Origin: Streptomyces sp. TP-A0356
Lineage (GTDB): Bacteria; Actinomycetota; Actinomycetes; Streptomycetales; Streptomycetaceae
DNA: 64,000 nucleotides
Assembly: GCF_001417775.1 (NCBI RefSeq)
Contig: NZ_BBZJ01000012.1
Location: forward strand, 496,001 to 560,000
Direction: 5' to 3'
Shown: positions 43,984 through 52,263 of the stretch, piece after piece
Layout: the number at the start of each line of letters is the position of its first letter
Position numbering within the stretch: the stretch's first letter is position 1
The notes under the pieces: generated by a model
What the model was told of the DNA's origin: nothing
Database searches by the model: none
What the model saw: only the letters and a program-made list of their open reading frames with translations
Made by a program: the position numbers and the translations under genes

Positions 43984-45210
43984 TCAGACCGCGGACAGGT
44001 CGATCGCCCGGTCGACGTCCCGCGGCTGCAGCACGCGCAAGATGCCTTCCAGCAGGTAGTAGTCGGCATACGGAAGCGAGATCTCGATGCCGTCCTCGGC
44101 CGGCCGGTTACGCGTGCAGCGGGCCACGACCGCCTCGGCGCGGGACGACTTCCGCGTCAGGCAGGTCTGCGACAGGGCGGTGAGCAGCCGCAGCGCCACC
44201 TCACGGTAGTCGTGCCTCGCCGTTGCCGCTGACAGGTCGAGCAGACCGCAGGCCATGATCGCTCCCGCCGATGCGTCCTTGATGTCGTACGGCTGCTGCG
44301 GCGCGCGATAGTCCCAGACGGGGACGTAGTCCGCGCTCAGCGCACCCACCGCGAAGTCGGCGAGTTTCCGCGCCGTGGCCAGGAACTGCCGATCCCCGGT
44401 TCGACGGTAGATCGTGGTGAACCCGTATACGCCCCACGCCTGCCCCCGCGACCAGCACGAGGTGGCGCTGTAGCCCTGCACGGTGCCCTGACCGATCGGT
44501 GCGCCGGTGGTCGGGTCGAAGTCGAAGACATGCGGGGTCGATCCGTCCGGACGCGGGAAGACCCGCTGCGCGGTCTTCGCGTGTTGCACGGCGATATCGA
44601 GGTATTTCTCGTCGCCGGTCTGCCTGCTGGCGAAGGCCAGCAGATCGAGATTCATCATCGTGTCCATGATGACCCGGCCCGCGTTGTTCGGATCGTTGAG
44701 TGCCCCCCATGCCCGGATGAAGCGCCCGCGCGGGTTGTAGCGCTGGATCAGCGATTCGGCGGCCCGTACGGCACCCGCCCGCCACGTGTCGTCGCCCGTG
44801 AGGCGCCATGCGGTGACCCATGACGGATAGAACAGGAAACCGAGATCGTGCGTGCTCGTGTCGTACTGACGCGGTGCAAGCCGTTTCGCCGAGTCCAGCG
44901 CCAGCGTGCGGAATTCATCTCTTCCGCTGTAGAGCCATGCCATCCACAGCGTCCCGGGCCAGAACCCGCCCACCCAGTCACCGCTTTGGGAATAGACCCA
45001 CTTCTCGAACTTCGTCCCGACCGGAAAGCCGGTCACGCCCGGGGCGACAGCGCCGATCTTCTCCACCGCGTCGTCGGCGGCCGCACGCAGCGCGCGGACG
45101 GCCTGTGTCGGTGTCCGCCCAGGAGACGCCTCAGCGGCCTGCACGGAAGAGACGTACGCAGCCGTAGCACCGGCCGCTGTGGTCAGAACGGTTCGCCGGG
45201 AGACAGTCAC
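43984..45210 (-). CDS. Secreted GH88-like glycosidase (unsaturated glucuronyl hydrolase type)
   Basis: This 408-residue Tat-exported protein (VSRRTVLTTAAGATAAYV) has an alpha/alpha-toroid of the GH88 unsaturated-glucuronyl hydrolase type. Key blocks are WVGGFWPGTLWMAWLYSG, the catalytic-type Asp in STHDLGFLF, VIMDTMMNLDLLAFAS (second acidic residue, MD.MMNL) and SCWSRGQAWGVYGF. Such enzymes hydrolyse unsaturated disaccharides released by polysaccharide lyases. GTG at 45210 is chosen, with GGAGGG 10 nt upstream. A TTG further upstream would add six residues but overlaps that ribosome-binding site. No lyase gene is clearly adjacent. Confidence 0.87.
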   Translation of the reverse strand: MTVSRRTVLTTAAGATAAYVSSVQAAEASPGRTPTQAVRALRAAADDAVEKIGAVAPGVTGFPVGTKFEKWVYSQSGDWVGGFWPGTLWMAWLYSGRDEFRTLALDSAKRLAPRQYDTSTHDLGFLFYPSWVTAWRLTGDDTWRAGAVRAAESLIQRYNPRGRFIRAWGALNDPNNAGRVIMDTMMNLDLLAFASRQTGDEKYLDIAVQHAKTAQRVFPRPDGSTPHVFDFDPTTGAPIGQGTVQGYSATSCWSRGQAWGVYGFTTIYRRTGDRQFLATARKLADFAVGALSADYVPVWDYRAPQQPYDIKDASAGAIMACGLLDLSAATARHDYREVALRLLTALSQTCLTRKSSRAEAVVARCTRNRPAEDGIEISLPYADYYLLEGILRVLQPRDVDRAIDLSAV

Positions 45211-45325
45211 GGGCGTGCGTCCCTCCAACTAGACGAGTTTCCCCAGAGGTTGAAGGAGTCTTACACGGCACCAGCGACCACGTACACCCATGTGTGTGAG
45301 GTTTACATAGCTGAACAGGGCCTCT

Positions 45326-46021
45326 TCAGTCCCCGGAGCGATGGGTCGGCCCGCCCCCTCCGCCCTTGGCCCACAGTGAGCGCACGTGGCCCAGGTGTCG
45401 GGTCATGCACTTCTCTGCGGCTTCGGCGTCACCCGACAGCATGAGCTCCAGCAGCTCCACGTGTTCCTCGGCCGATGGGATCAGTTCGCCACGCTGGTCC
45501 AGGGCGGTCAGGCCGTACAGGCGGGAGCGCTTGCGCAGATCACCGACGGTTTCGACGAGGCGGTCGTTGCCGGCGAGCGCCAGCAGCGAGAGGTGGAACC
45601 GGCGGTCGGCCTCCAGGTACCCGATGAGGTCGTGCTCGCGGGCGGCGCGCACGATCTCCTCGGCTATCGGGCGCAGCGCTTCGAGGTCGTCGCGGGAAGC
45701 GGTCTTCGTGATGCGGCCGACCAGGGGGACCTCGATCAGGCTACGGATCTCGGTGTACTGGTCGAGATCGCGCTCGTTGACCTCGGTGACCCGGAAGCCC
45801 TTGTTACGGAGGGGCTCGACCAGGCCCTCGCGGGCCAGGTCGAGCATCGCCTCGCGGACAGGTGTGGCGGAGATGCCGAAGTCCTCGGCGAGCACCGGGG
45901 CCGAGTACACCTCGCCGGGGCGCAGCTCACCGGAGATGAGAGCAGCGCGCAGGGCGTGGGCGACCTGGTCGCGCAGCCGCTCCCGGGCGGTGACGAGGTT
46001 GCGCGCCTTCAGATGCCCCAT
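45326..46021 (-). CDS. GntR-family regulator with FCD domain
   Basis: This 231-residue regulator has a GntR winged HTH (about 10-75: LRDQVAHALRAALISGELRP, VLAEDFGISATPVREAMLDL, GLVEPLRNKGFRVTEV) and an FCD ligand domain (about 85-215, with DRRFHLSLLALAGN and the late HxxLL-type segment EEHVELLELMLSGDAE). It is the last gene of the hydroxyproline cluster on the minus strand and the likely local regulator. Candidate targets are the TGTGACATTTCAC sites at 48110 and 51141, and a weaker AATGTCAC site at 46058-46065 upstream of its own ATG. Confidence 0.92.
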   Translation of the reverse strand: MGHLKARNLVTARERLRDQVAHALRAALISGELRPGEVYSAPVLAEDFGISATPVREAMLDLAREGLVEPLRNKGFRVTEVNERDLDQYTEIRSLIEVPLVGRITKTASRDDLEALRPIAEEIVRAAREHDLIGYLEADRRFHLSLLALAGNDRLVETVGDLRKRSRLYGLTALDQRGELIPSAEEHVELLELMLSGDAEAAEKCMTRHLGHVRSLWAKGGGGGPTHRSGD

Positions 46022-46141
46022 GGTGTCCCTCCGTGCCCGACCGGGGCACCAGCGTACAATGTCACGTTGTTCTCACGGTGCCAGGGTGTATGTGCGGCTC
46101 GGGGTGTAGAAGTCCAGGGCGGATGACGGAAGAGGAGTCGG

Positions 46142-47146
46142 TCACAGGAGGAAGCCTCCGGGGAAGGGGTCGTCCGGATCGAGGAAGTACTGGGCGGTGC
46201 CGGTGATCCACGCGCGGCCGGTGACGGCGGGGACGACGGCCGGAACCCCGCCGACCCGGGTCTCGTCAACCAGGCGGCCGGTGAACCGGGTACCGATGAA
46301 GGACTCGTTGACGAAGTCGCGGTGGAGCGGGAGTTCGCCGCGGGCATGGAGCTGGGCCATGCGGGCGGAGGTGCCGGTGCCGCACGGCGAACGGTCGAAC
46401 CAGCCGGGGTGGATGGCCATGGCGTGCCGTGAGCGGTGTGCGTCGGATCCCGGCGCGGCGAGGTAGACGTGCTTGACGCCGGTGATCTCCGGGCGTTCGG
46501 GGTGCACGGGCCGGTCCGGCGAGGCGTTGATCGCGCCCATGATGGCCAGACCGGCGGCGAGGAGGTCGTCCTTGCGAGCCCTCTCGAAAGGCAGCCCCAG
46601 TGCTTCGAGTTCGACGAAGGCGTAGAAGTTGCCGCCGAAGGCGAGGTCGTACGTAACCGTGCCGTACCCCGGAACCTCGGCCTTGCGTTCCAGGCCGAGG
46701 CAGAACGCGGGCACGTTGGTGAGCGTGACCGCCTTCGCCATGCCGTCCTCGACGTGCACGTCGACGCAGACCAGGCCGGCCGGGGTGTCCAGCCGTACCG
46801 TGGTGACCGGGTCGCTGACCGGCACCATCCCGGTCTCGACCAGCACGGTGGCCACCCCGATGGTGCCGTGCCCGCACATCGGCAGCAGGCCGGAGACCTC
46901 GATGAACAGCACCCCGTAGTCGGCGTCGGGGCGGGTGGGGGGTTGCAGGATCGCGCCGCTCATGGCTGCGTGGCCGCGCGGCTCGTACATCAGGAGCGTA
47001 CGGATGTGGTCGAGGCGCTCGATGAAGTGGAGCCTGCGCTCGGCCATGGTGGCGCCGGGGATCACCCCGACGCCGCCGGTGATGACACGTGTGGGCATGC
47101 CCTCGGTGTGCGAGTCGACTGCATGGAAGACGTGACGAGTGCGCAC
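46142..47146 (-). CDS. 4-hydroxyproline 2-epimerase (proline racemase family)
   Basis: This 334-residue member of the proline racemase family has both catalytic cysteines: Cys91 in GLLPMCGHGTIG and Cys255 in DRSPCGTGTSARM. The paired cysteines mean racemase/epimerase and not hydroxyproline dehydratase, in which one is replaced by Thr. With the surrounding dehydrogenase and deaminase genes, the likely reaction is trans-4-hydroxy-L-proline to cis-4-hydroxy-D-proline. ATG at 47146 has GAAAGGACG upstream. It follows the deaminase gene by 32 bp. Confidence 0.92.
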   Translation of the reverse strand: MRTRHVFHAVDSHTEGMPTRVITGGVGVIPGATMAERRLHFIERLDHIRTLLMYEPRGHAAMSGAILQPPTRPDADYGVLFIEVSGLLPMCGHGTIGVATVLVETGMVPVSDPVTTVRLDTPAGLVCVDVHVEDGMAKAVTLTNVPAFCLGLERKAEVPGYGTVTYDLAFGGNFYAFVELEALGLPFERARKDDLLAAGLAIMGAINASPDRPVHPERPEITGVKHVYLAAPGSDAHRSRHAMAIHPGWFDRSPCGTGTSARMAQLHARGELPLHRDFVNESFIGTRFTGRLVDETRVGGVPAVVPAVTGRAWITGTAQYFLDPDDPFPGGFLL

Positions 47147-47178
47147 GGACGTCCTTTCGCGGATCGGTGCGGGCCCGG

Positions 47179-48087
47179 TCAGCGGTGCCCCTGGGCGATG
47201 GCCTTCTCGGTGGCAGCACGCACTCCGGCCTCGGTCTCGCCGGTGAGCGGGCAGCGCGGCGGCCGGGTGGGGCCGCCGTGGCGGCCGGTGATGTCCATGG
47301 AGAGCTTGATCGACTGCACGAACTCGGTCCTGGAGTCCCAGCGCAGCAGCGGGTGCAGCGACCGGTAGAGGGGCCCTGCCGTCTCCAGGTCCCCCGCGAC
47401 GGCGGCGTGGTAGAGCTGGGCGCAGGTGGCGGGGAAGGCGTTCGGGTACCCGGCGATCCAGCCGACGGCGCCGGCGATCGCGAGCTCCAGCAGGACGTCG
47501 TCCGCCCCGATCAGCGGATCGAGCCCGGGGGCCAGTTCGGCGATCTCGTACGCCCTGCGCACATCGCCGGTGAATTCCTTGACCGCGACCACACTGCCGT
47601 CGCCGTGGAGCCGGGCGAGCAGAGCCGGAGTCAGATCCACCTTGGTGTCGATCGGGTTGTTGTACGCGACGACCGGCACCCCTGCCTCGGCGACGTACGC
47701 GTAGTGGGCGCGTACGGCGCGTTCGTCGGCGCGGTAGGCGTTCGGCGGCAGCAGCAGCACGGAGCCGCAGCCCGCTTCGGCCGCCTGCTCGGCCCAGCGG
47801 CGGGCCTCGGCACTGCCGTAGGCGGCGACTCCGGGCATCACCCGGGCGCCGTCGCCCGCGGCTTCGACAGCGGTTCGGACAACGCGGGCGCGCTCCTCGA
47901 CAGTGAGGGTCTGGTACTCACCGAGCGAGCCGTTCGGGACTACGCCGTCACAACCGTTGTCGATCAGCCAACGGACATGCTCGGCGTAGGCGTCGTGGTC
48001 GACGGAGAGGTCGTCGCGCAGCGGGAGCGCGGTGGCGACCATGATCCCGCGCCAGGGACGGTCGGGGTTCCAGGAAGTGGAGGTCAT
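47179..48087 (-). CDS. DapA-family lyase, likely pyrroline-4-hydroxy-2-carboxylate deaminase
   Basis: This 302-residue protein of the dihydrodipicolinate synthase/N-acetylneuraminate lyase family has Schiff-base Lys170 in VVAVKEFTGD, Tyr142 in PVVAYNNP and the phosphate/carboxylate loop VPNGSLGEYQTL. In hydroxyproline catabolism a DapA-family enzyme deaminates pyrroline-4-hydroxy-2-carboxylate to alpha-ketoglutarate semialdehyde, and the neighbours make that the best call. ATG at 48087 has GGAAGTGGAGG upstream. The operator-like site at 48110 lies directly in its promoter region. The last pathway enzyme, alpha-ketoglutarate semialdehyde dehydrogenase, is not in this window. Confidence 0.88.
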   Translation of the reverse strand: MTSTSWNPDRPWRGIMVATALPLRDDLSVDHDAYAEHVRWLIDNGCDGVVPNGSLGEYQTLTVEERARVVRTAVEAAGDGARVMPGVAAYGSAEARRWAEQAAEAGCGSVLLLPPNAYRADERAVRAHYAYVAEAGVPVVAYNNPIDTKVDLTPALLARLHGDGSVVAVKEFTGDVRRAYEIAELAPGLDPLIGADDVLLELAIAGAVGWIAGYPNAFPATCAQLYHAAVAGDLETAGPLYRSLHPLLRWDSRTEFVQSIKLSMDITGRHGGPTRPPRCPLTGETEAGVRAATEKAIAQGHR

Positions 48088-48109
48088 GCAGGTTGACCCT
48101 TCTATGGCG

Positions 48110-48122
48110 TGTGACATTTCAC
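48110..48122. promoter_or_regulatory. GntR-type operator TGTGACATTTCAC (copy 1)
   Basis: The 13-bp sequence TGTGACATTTCAC lies between the dehydrogenase and deaminase genes, 23 nt upstream of the deaminase ATG. The same 13 bp recur at 51141-51153 upstream of the first dehydrogenase gene. GTGA/TCAC half-sites are typical of FCD-type GntR operators. Confidence 0.65.
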
Positions 48123-48158
48123 TTGTCCTCCGTAGCGTCCATGAGGTGCCCTGCGGAG

Positions 48159-49601
48159 TCAGTCGTCCGGCTCGTCGAGCGAGGCGAGCGCCCCGAGGGG
48201 CACCGGCACGGCGAGTGGCCGACGCTCGGCGGACGGCGGCACCGTCCCGTCGCCGCCGCATGCCGCGAGACAGGCAACGGCCGCCCCGCACAGACGACCC
48301 TGACACCAGCCCATGCCCGCTCGCGTGAGGAGCTTCACCGTTCGGGCGTCGCGGGCACCGAAGTCGGCGACCGCCTCCCGGACGCGACCGGCGGTCACCT
48401 CCTCACAGCGGCACACGTAGGTGTCGTCCGTGAGCCACTCGGTCCAGCCGGGGCGGGGGGTGTGCGCGACCGCCATGGCGTCGGCGAAGGCGCGCATCCT
48501 GATTCGGCGACGGCGCAGCTCCCGGGCCCGCCCGCTCCCGGTGAGGAACGGCTTGCCGAGCAGCCTGGCAGTGACCGCGATGCCCGCCAACTCTCCTTCC
48601 ATCACAGCGAGTTGAGCGCCGCCGATGCCGCCGGTCTCGCCGGCCGCCCAGATACCGGGGACCGAGGTCTCCTGGAGGTCGTCCAGGACCAGGGCGCAGG
48701 TCTCGTCGGGCGTTCGCCTGGTCGCACAGCCGAGGCTCGTGGCCAGGTCGATCTGCGGGACCAGTCCGTGTCCCACGGCCAGTGCGTCGCAGGCGATGCG
48801 TTGTCCCGTTCCCGGTACCGGCCGCCACCGCGGGTCGATGCGGGAGACGGTCACGGCTTCCACCCGGTCGGTGCCGTGCACCTCGGTGACCGCACTGCGG
48901 GTACGCAGCCGCACGCGGTGGCGCAGCAAGGCCGATCCGTGTACCACGGCCTCGGCGAGCTTGCGGGGGTTGGCGGCGAGTGCCCGCGGATGGCGGGCAT
49001 ACCCGAGATAGCCGGACGCCTCCACGACGGCGGGGACGCGCGCCCCGGCCGCCGCCAGTGAGGAGGCGACGGCGAGCAGCAGCGGCCCGCTGCCCGCGAC
49101 GACGATCCGATTCCCCGGCAGTACGAGCCCGGACTTGAGCATCGCCTGGGCTCCCCCGGCTCCCACCACCCCGGGCACCGTCCAGCCGGGAAAGGGCAGT
49201 TGCCGCTCGTACGCGCCGGTCGTGAGCAGGATCGCGCGGGCACGCACTCGAACCGTGCGTTCCCCTTCGCCATCGGCGCCGGTGACGGCGTGCACCGCCC
49301 ACAGCTTCCCGCTCTCCCGGGCCACGCTCCACACGTGATGCCCGAGGAGCGGTGTGATGTCACTCGCCTCCAGACGCCGGCGCAGGTGGTCGAAAGCGGC
49401 CCAGTCGTGGTGCAGGGCCTGCGGCCGCACGGCGCCCAGGGTCGGGGCCGGATGCCGGTAGAACTGACCGCCGATCTGTCCCGACGCGTCCAACAGGACG
49501 ACGGACAAGCCCAGTTCCGATGCGGCGACGGCACCGGCGAGTCCGGCGCAGCCGGCGCCGATGACCGCGAGGTCGTACGGTTCAGACGCCGAGCCCGGCA
49601 T
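48159..49601 (-). CDS. FAD/NAD(P)-binding dehydrogenase subunit with C-terminal [2Fe-2S] motif
   Basis: This 480-residue protein has an N-terminal FAD-binding motif (DLAVIGAGCAGLAGAVAASE) and a second dinucleotide motif (RIVVAGSGPLLLAVASSLA, about 165-183). A C-terminal cysteine cluster (YVCRCEEVTAGRV ... GMGWCQGRLCGAAV) is typical of BFD-like Fe-S domains in HcnB/opine-oxidase-type dehydrogenases. With the small [2Fe-2S] protein and the DadA-like subunit it probably forms a heteromeric D-hydroxyproline dehydrogenase. ATG 49601 lies inside the preceding gene (20-bp overlap), implying coupled translation. Confidence 0.9.
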   Translation of the reverse strand: MPGSASEPYDLAVIGAGCAGLAGAVAASELGLSVVLLDASGQIGGQFYRHPAPTLGAVRPQALHHDWAAFDHLRRRLEASDITPLLGHHVWSVARESGKLWAVHAVTGADGEGERTVRVRARAILLTTGAYERQLPFPGWTVPGVVGAGGAQAMLKSGLVLPGNRIVVAGSGPLLLAVASSLAAAGARVPAVVEASGYLGYARHPRALAANPRKLAEAVVHGSALLRHRVRLRTRSAVTEVHGTDRVEAVTVSRIDPRWRPVPGTGQRIACDALAVGHGLVPQIDLATSLGCATRRTPDETCALVLDDLQETSVPGIWAAGETGGIGGAQLAVMEGELAGIAVTARLLGKPFLTGSGRARELRRRRIRMRAFADAMAVAHTPRPGWTEWLTDDTYVCRCEEVTAGRVREAVADFGARDARTVKLLTRAGMGWCQGRLCGAAVACLAACGGDGTVPPSAERRPLAVPVPLGALASLDEPDD

Positions 49602-49896
49602 GGCCGTGTCCCTCCTGGGTGGTGATCGCGTCACCGGGACGCGCGGGAAGCAGACAGGCCCTTCTGTTGGGTTCGCCGTTGACGGTGGCGAGGCAGTCGT
49701 AGCACTGCCCGATGCCGCAGAAGGCGCCGCGTGGACGGCCGTCGCCCCGCGTGGTGCGCCAGGCGAGGATGCCGGCCCCCCACAGGGCGGCGGCGATCGA
49801 CTGCCCGGGCAGCGCGGTGACGGTACGGCCGTCGACGGTGATCTCGAACGCCGGATCGGGCCGTGCCCCGACCAGTTCACCGGGGGTACGGGCCAT
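49582..49896 (-). CDS. Small (2Fe-2S)-binding dehydrogenase subunit
   Basis: This 104-residue ferredoxin-like protein has the fold of HcnA/OoxA-type subunits. FEITVDGRTVTALPGQSIAAAL leads to the cluster motif GAFCGIGQCYDCLATVNGEPNRRAC (C-x4-C-x2-C-x11-C spacing). It transfers electrons from the FAD subunit. It overlaps the next gene by 20 bp and follows the DadA-like gene by 28 bp, so all three form one operon. Confidence 0.9.
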   Translation of the reverse strand: MARTPGELVGARPDPAFEITVDGRTVTALPGQSIAAALWGAGILAWRTTRGDGRPRGAFCGIGQCYDCLATVNGEPNRRACLLPARPGDAITTQEGHGHAGLGV

Positions 49897-49924
49897 TGCG
49901 GCCTCCTCTCGAAGAGCGGGCAGG

Positions 49925-51073
49925 TCAGGAGACGGATGTGAAGCGACCGGGGCTGAACGGGAGGATGTCCACAGGAGGTTGCCCTCCCGTCAGGAGCTGG
50001 GCGATGAGCAGACCGGTGGCCGGGGCCAGCCCGATCCCCGCGCCTTCATGGCCGCAGGCGTGCAGCAGACCCGGCACACGGGGATCGAGGCCGATGGCCG
50101 GCAGGTGGTCGGGAAGGTAGGGGCGGAATCCCGCGTAGGTCCGCATCGCCCGCACTCCGGCCAGTACCGGGAACAGGGCGGTGGCCTGGGCGGCGAGGCG
50201 GCGCAGCACCTCGACCGACAGCGCGCGGTCGAAGCCCACCCGCTCCCGGCTGGCGCCGATCAGTACCGGGCCCGCCGGGGTTCCCTCGACCACGGCCGAG
50301 GTCTGGAGCGCGGCTGATCCGCTCGCCACGTCGGCGACGTAGTCCGCCGCGTACACCTTGTGCCGCACCAGGCGCGGCAACGGTTCGGTGACGAGGACGA
50401 AGCCGCGGCGGGGCAGGACGGGCAGGTCCATACCCGCGCGCCGGGCCAGTTCGCCACCCCAGGCACCGGCCGCGTTCACCACGTGCGGGGCGTGGAGGGC
50501 GCCGGTCGCCGTCCGTACACCTGCCACTTCGCCGTTCGACCCGGTGACCAGACTCGTGACCTCCTCGCCGAGGCGGATCCGCGCACGCGAGGCGCGCAGC
50601 AGGTGGGCTGCGGCGAGGGCGGGTTGGACCTGGGCATCCTGGGGGTAGTGGAAGGCGCCCGCCAGGCCGGGGGCGAGGTGCGGCTCCAGGTCGGTGAGCC
50701 GGTCGGCGGGGATCTCCTTCGCCTCGACCCCGGCTCTCTCCTGTCCGGCCGCGAAATCCCGCAGGGCGTCCATCCCCGCCGTGTCGGAGGCGACGACCAG
50801 GCCCCCCTTGGCCTCGTACTCGATCTCCGGGGGGAGATGTTCCGTCAGCTCCCGCCACAGTCGCATGGACAGCAGTGCGAGTTCGAGCTCGGGACCGGGT
50901 TCCTTGTCGGAGACCAGGAGGTTCCCCTCTCCTGCTCCGGTGCTTCCACCGGCGACAGCCCCGCGGTCGACCACGGTGACCGAAAGACCGGCGCGGGAGG
51001 CGTAATAGGCGCAGGCCGCACCGACCACCCCCGCCCCGACGACGATGACGTCCGAGTCGTATCTCGTGGACAC
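49925..51073 (-). CDS. DadA/DAO-like FAD oxidoreductase, likely D-hydroxyproline dehydrogenase subunit
   Basis: This 382-residue FAD-dependent amine oxidoreductase has VIVVGAGVVGAACAYYASRA (9-28, GxGxxG), GGSTGAGEGNLLVSDKEPG, VVNAAGAWGGELAR (second flavin motif) and ACGHEGAGIGLAPATG at the C-terminal flavin site. It is the first gene of the three-subunit dehydrogenase operon. GTG at 51073 starts the protein (MSTRYDSDVIVV). The Shine-Dalgarno is weak. One perfect and one partial TGTGA/TTTCAC site lie within 85 bp upstream. Confidence 0.9.
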   Translation of the reverse strand: MSTRYDSDVIVVGAGVVGAACAYYASRAGLSVTVVDRGAVAGGSTGAGEGNLLVSDKEPGPELELALLSMRLWRELTEHLPPEIEYEAKGGLVVASDTAGMDALRDFAAGQERAGVEAKEIPADRLTDLEPHLAPGLAGAFHYPQDAQVQPALAAAHLLRASRARIRLGEEVTSLVTGSNGEVAGVRTATGALHAPHVVNAAGAWGGELARRAGMDLPVLPRRGFVLVTEPLPRLVRHKVYAADYVADVASGSAALQTSAVVEGTPAGPVLIGASRERVGFDRALSVEVLRRLAAQATALFPVLAGVRAMRTYAGFRPYLPDHLPAIGLDPRVPGLLHACGHEGAGIGLAPATGLLIAQLLTGGQPPVDILPFSPGRFTSVS

Positions 51074-51140
51074 CTCAGTAATATTTCACATTGCACTGTT
51101 GCGGCCAAGGGGTTCTCTCGCCCGTCGATGTCAGTTCACG

Positions 51141-51154
51141 TGTGACATTTCACA
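51141..51154. promoter_or_regulatory. GntR-type operator TGTGACATTTCACA (copy 2)
   Basis: The same 13 bp as at 48110 plus one base. It lies 68 nt upstream of the GTG start of the dehydrogenase operon and 59 nt upstream of the lysR fragment. A partial copy (ATTTCACA) lies at 51083-51090. Confidence 0.65.
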
Positions 51155-51212
51155 TGGGACCGTGCCGGCGCGAGCCTGTCGGAGGCTCTTGCCGCTTCTT
51201 ACCATCCGCCAC

Positions 51213-51705
51213 ATGGACCTGGAGGTACGGCATTTGCGAGTGATCTGTGCGATCGCGGAGGCCGGAAGTCTGACCCGTGCGGCCGCATCGCTGGGTATGA
51301 CCCAGCCGGGGCTCAGTGCCCAACTGCGGCGCATCGAGGTCATGCTGGGCGGGCCGATCTTCGACCGCGGGCAGGCCGGTGCCGCGCCCACCGCCTTGGG
51401 CGAGCTGGTACTGCCCCGGGCGCGGGCGATCCTGCCCGGCATCGACGGCCTGCTCTCCGACACCGCCCGCGCCGCCCGCTGCCAAACCGCCCCAGGCCGG
51501 GGCCGACTCGGATCGGTAGGCGCGCCACTGCTGGCCGATCTCATCGTGGCGGCAAGGGAGTTGATCCCCGGGTCGGAGGTCACGGCCCGATGTCAGTACT
51601 CCCCGTCGCCGCTCCTGGACGACCTCGTGGCGGGGCGTCTGGAGGCGGCGATCCTCGGCGACAACCCCGGCCATGAGCTCTCGCCGCGCGAGGGAGTCGT
51701 ACTGC
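51213..51705 (+). pseudogene. Truncated LysR-family regulator
   Basis: ATG at 51213 begins a normal LysR N-terminus (MDLEVRHLRVICAIAEAGSL, HTH to about residue 62) and part of the effector domain up to LSPREGVVLPG near residue 163. From about 51705 the sequence becomes the antisense strand of a peptidase gene fragment, so the regulator has lost about half its length. The frame stays open only by chance. It sits divergently from the hydroxyproline dehydrogenase operon and may once have regulated it. Confidence 0.75.
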
Positions 51706-51930
51706 CGGGGCGAGTTGCCGATAGTAGTCGGACGTGGAGCCGGAGGCCTGGGCGTCGGGGAACTCGACGAACAGCATCAGCACGTGCTTGGTACCGAGGG
51801 GCCGCTGGAACTGGGTGTAGTCGGTGGCGTGACCCTCGTCCGTCCAGCCGGTCCTGCCGGGAAGGGCTCAGTCGGCGCCCGCAGCGGCGCTGTGCGCTGG
51901 CGCTGCGATCGCGGTCGGGACGGCGGCTTT
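51705..51930 (-). pseudogene. M6-type metallopeptidase remnant
   Basis: The minus strand encodes the tail of a signal peptide (AAVPTAIAAPAHSAAAGAD), then an in-frame TGA. It then reads GWTDEGHATDYTQFQRPL and KHVLMLFVEFPDAQASGSTSDYYRQLAP, which resembles the N-terminal part of Streptomyces M6-like secreted peptidases. The sequence ends abruptly where the truncated lysR starts. Both a stop and a truncation mark it as dead. Confidence 0.6.
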
Positions 51931-52263
51931 CCCTCATCAGTGGCCTCAAAGTCAGCACCGAACCAGCACCGGCACCGAACCTGCTGACCGACGAGGCTCG
52001 AAGCCGTCAACCTGATGCCCCGGGCACCGGTTCTGCAGGACCGAGCGACTTCACTCTCCGTCACACACAGCTGAGGTCGACTCTCTTGTCTGCTGCATCG
52101 GCCGCTGCGCCCCAGCAGCTGCCTGACGGAACCCGAATCTGGCAGCCCATCCCCTGACGGCGGCCGCTCATTCGGCTACCACGGACGCGGGCGAGGACAT
52201 CAGCCCCGACGCCGATGGCTCAGTCGAAACTCGAGGCACGAAGTGAGCCCGATCTGGACTCAT
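51931..52263. other. Region without recognised gene
   Basis: This stretch between the peptidase remnant and the adenylate kinase gene shows no family-like coding sequence. An open plus-strand frame ends at 52157 (LPDGTRIWQPIP), but it is an extension of the lysR frame through unrelated DNA. Confidence 0.4.

Noticed and set aside
51706..52157. C-terminal part of the LysR protein
   Set aside because: From about 51705 the frame is the antisense of a peptidase-like sequence, so it is not a real effector domain.
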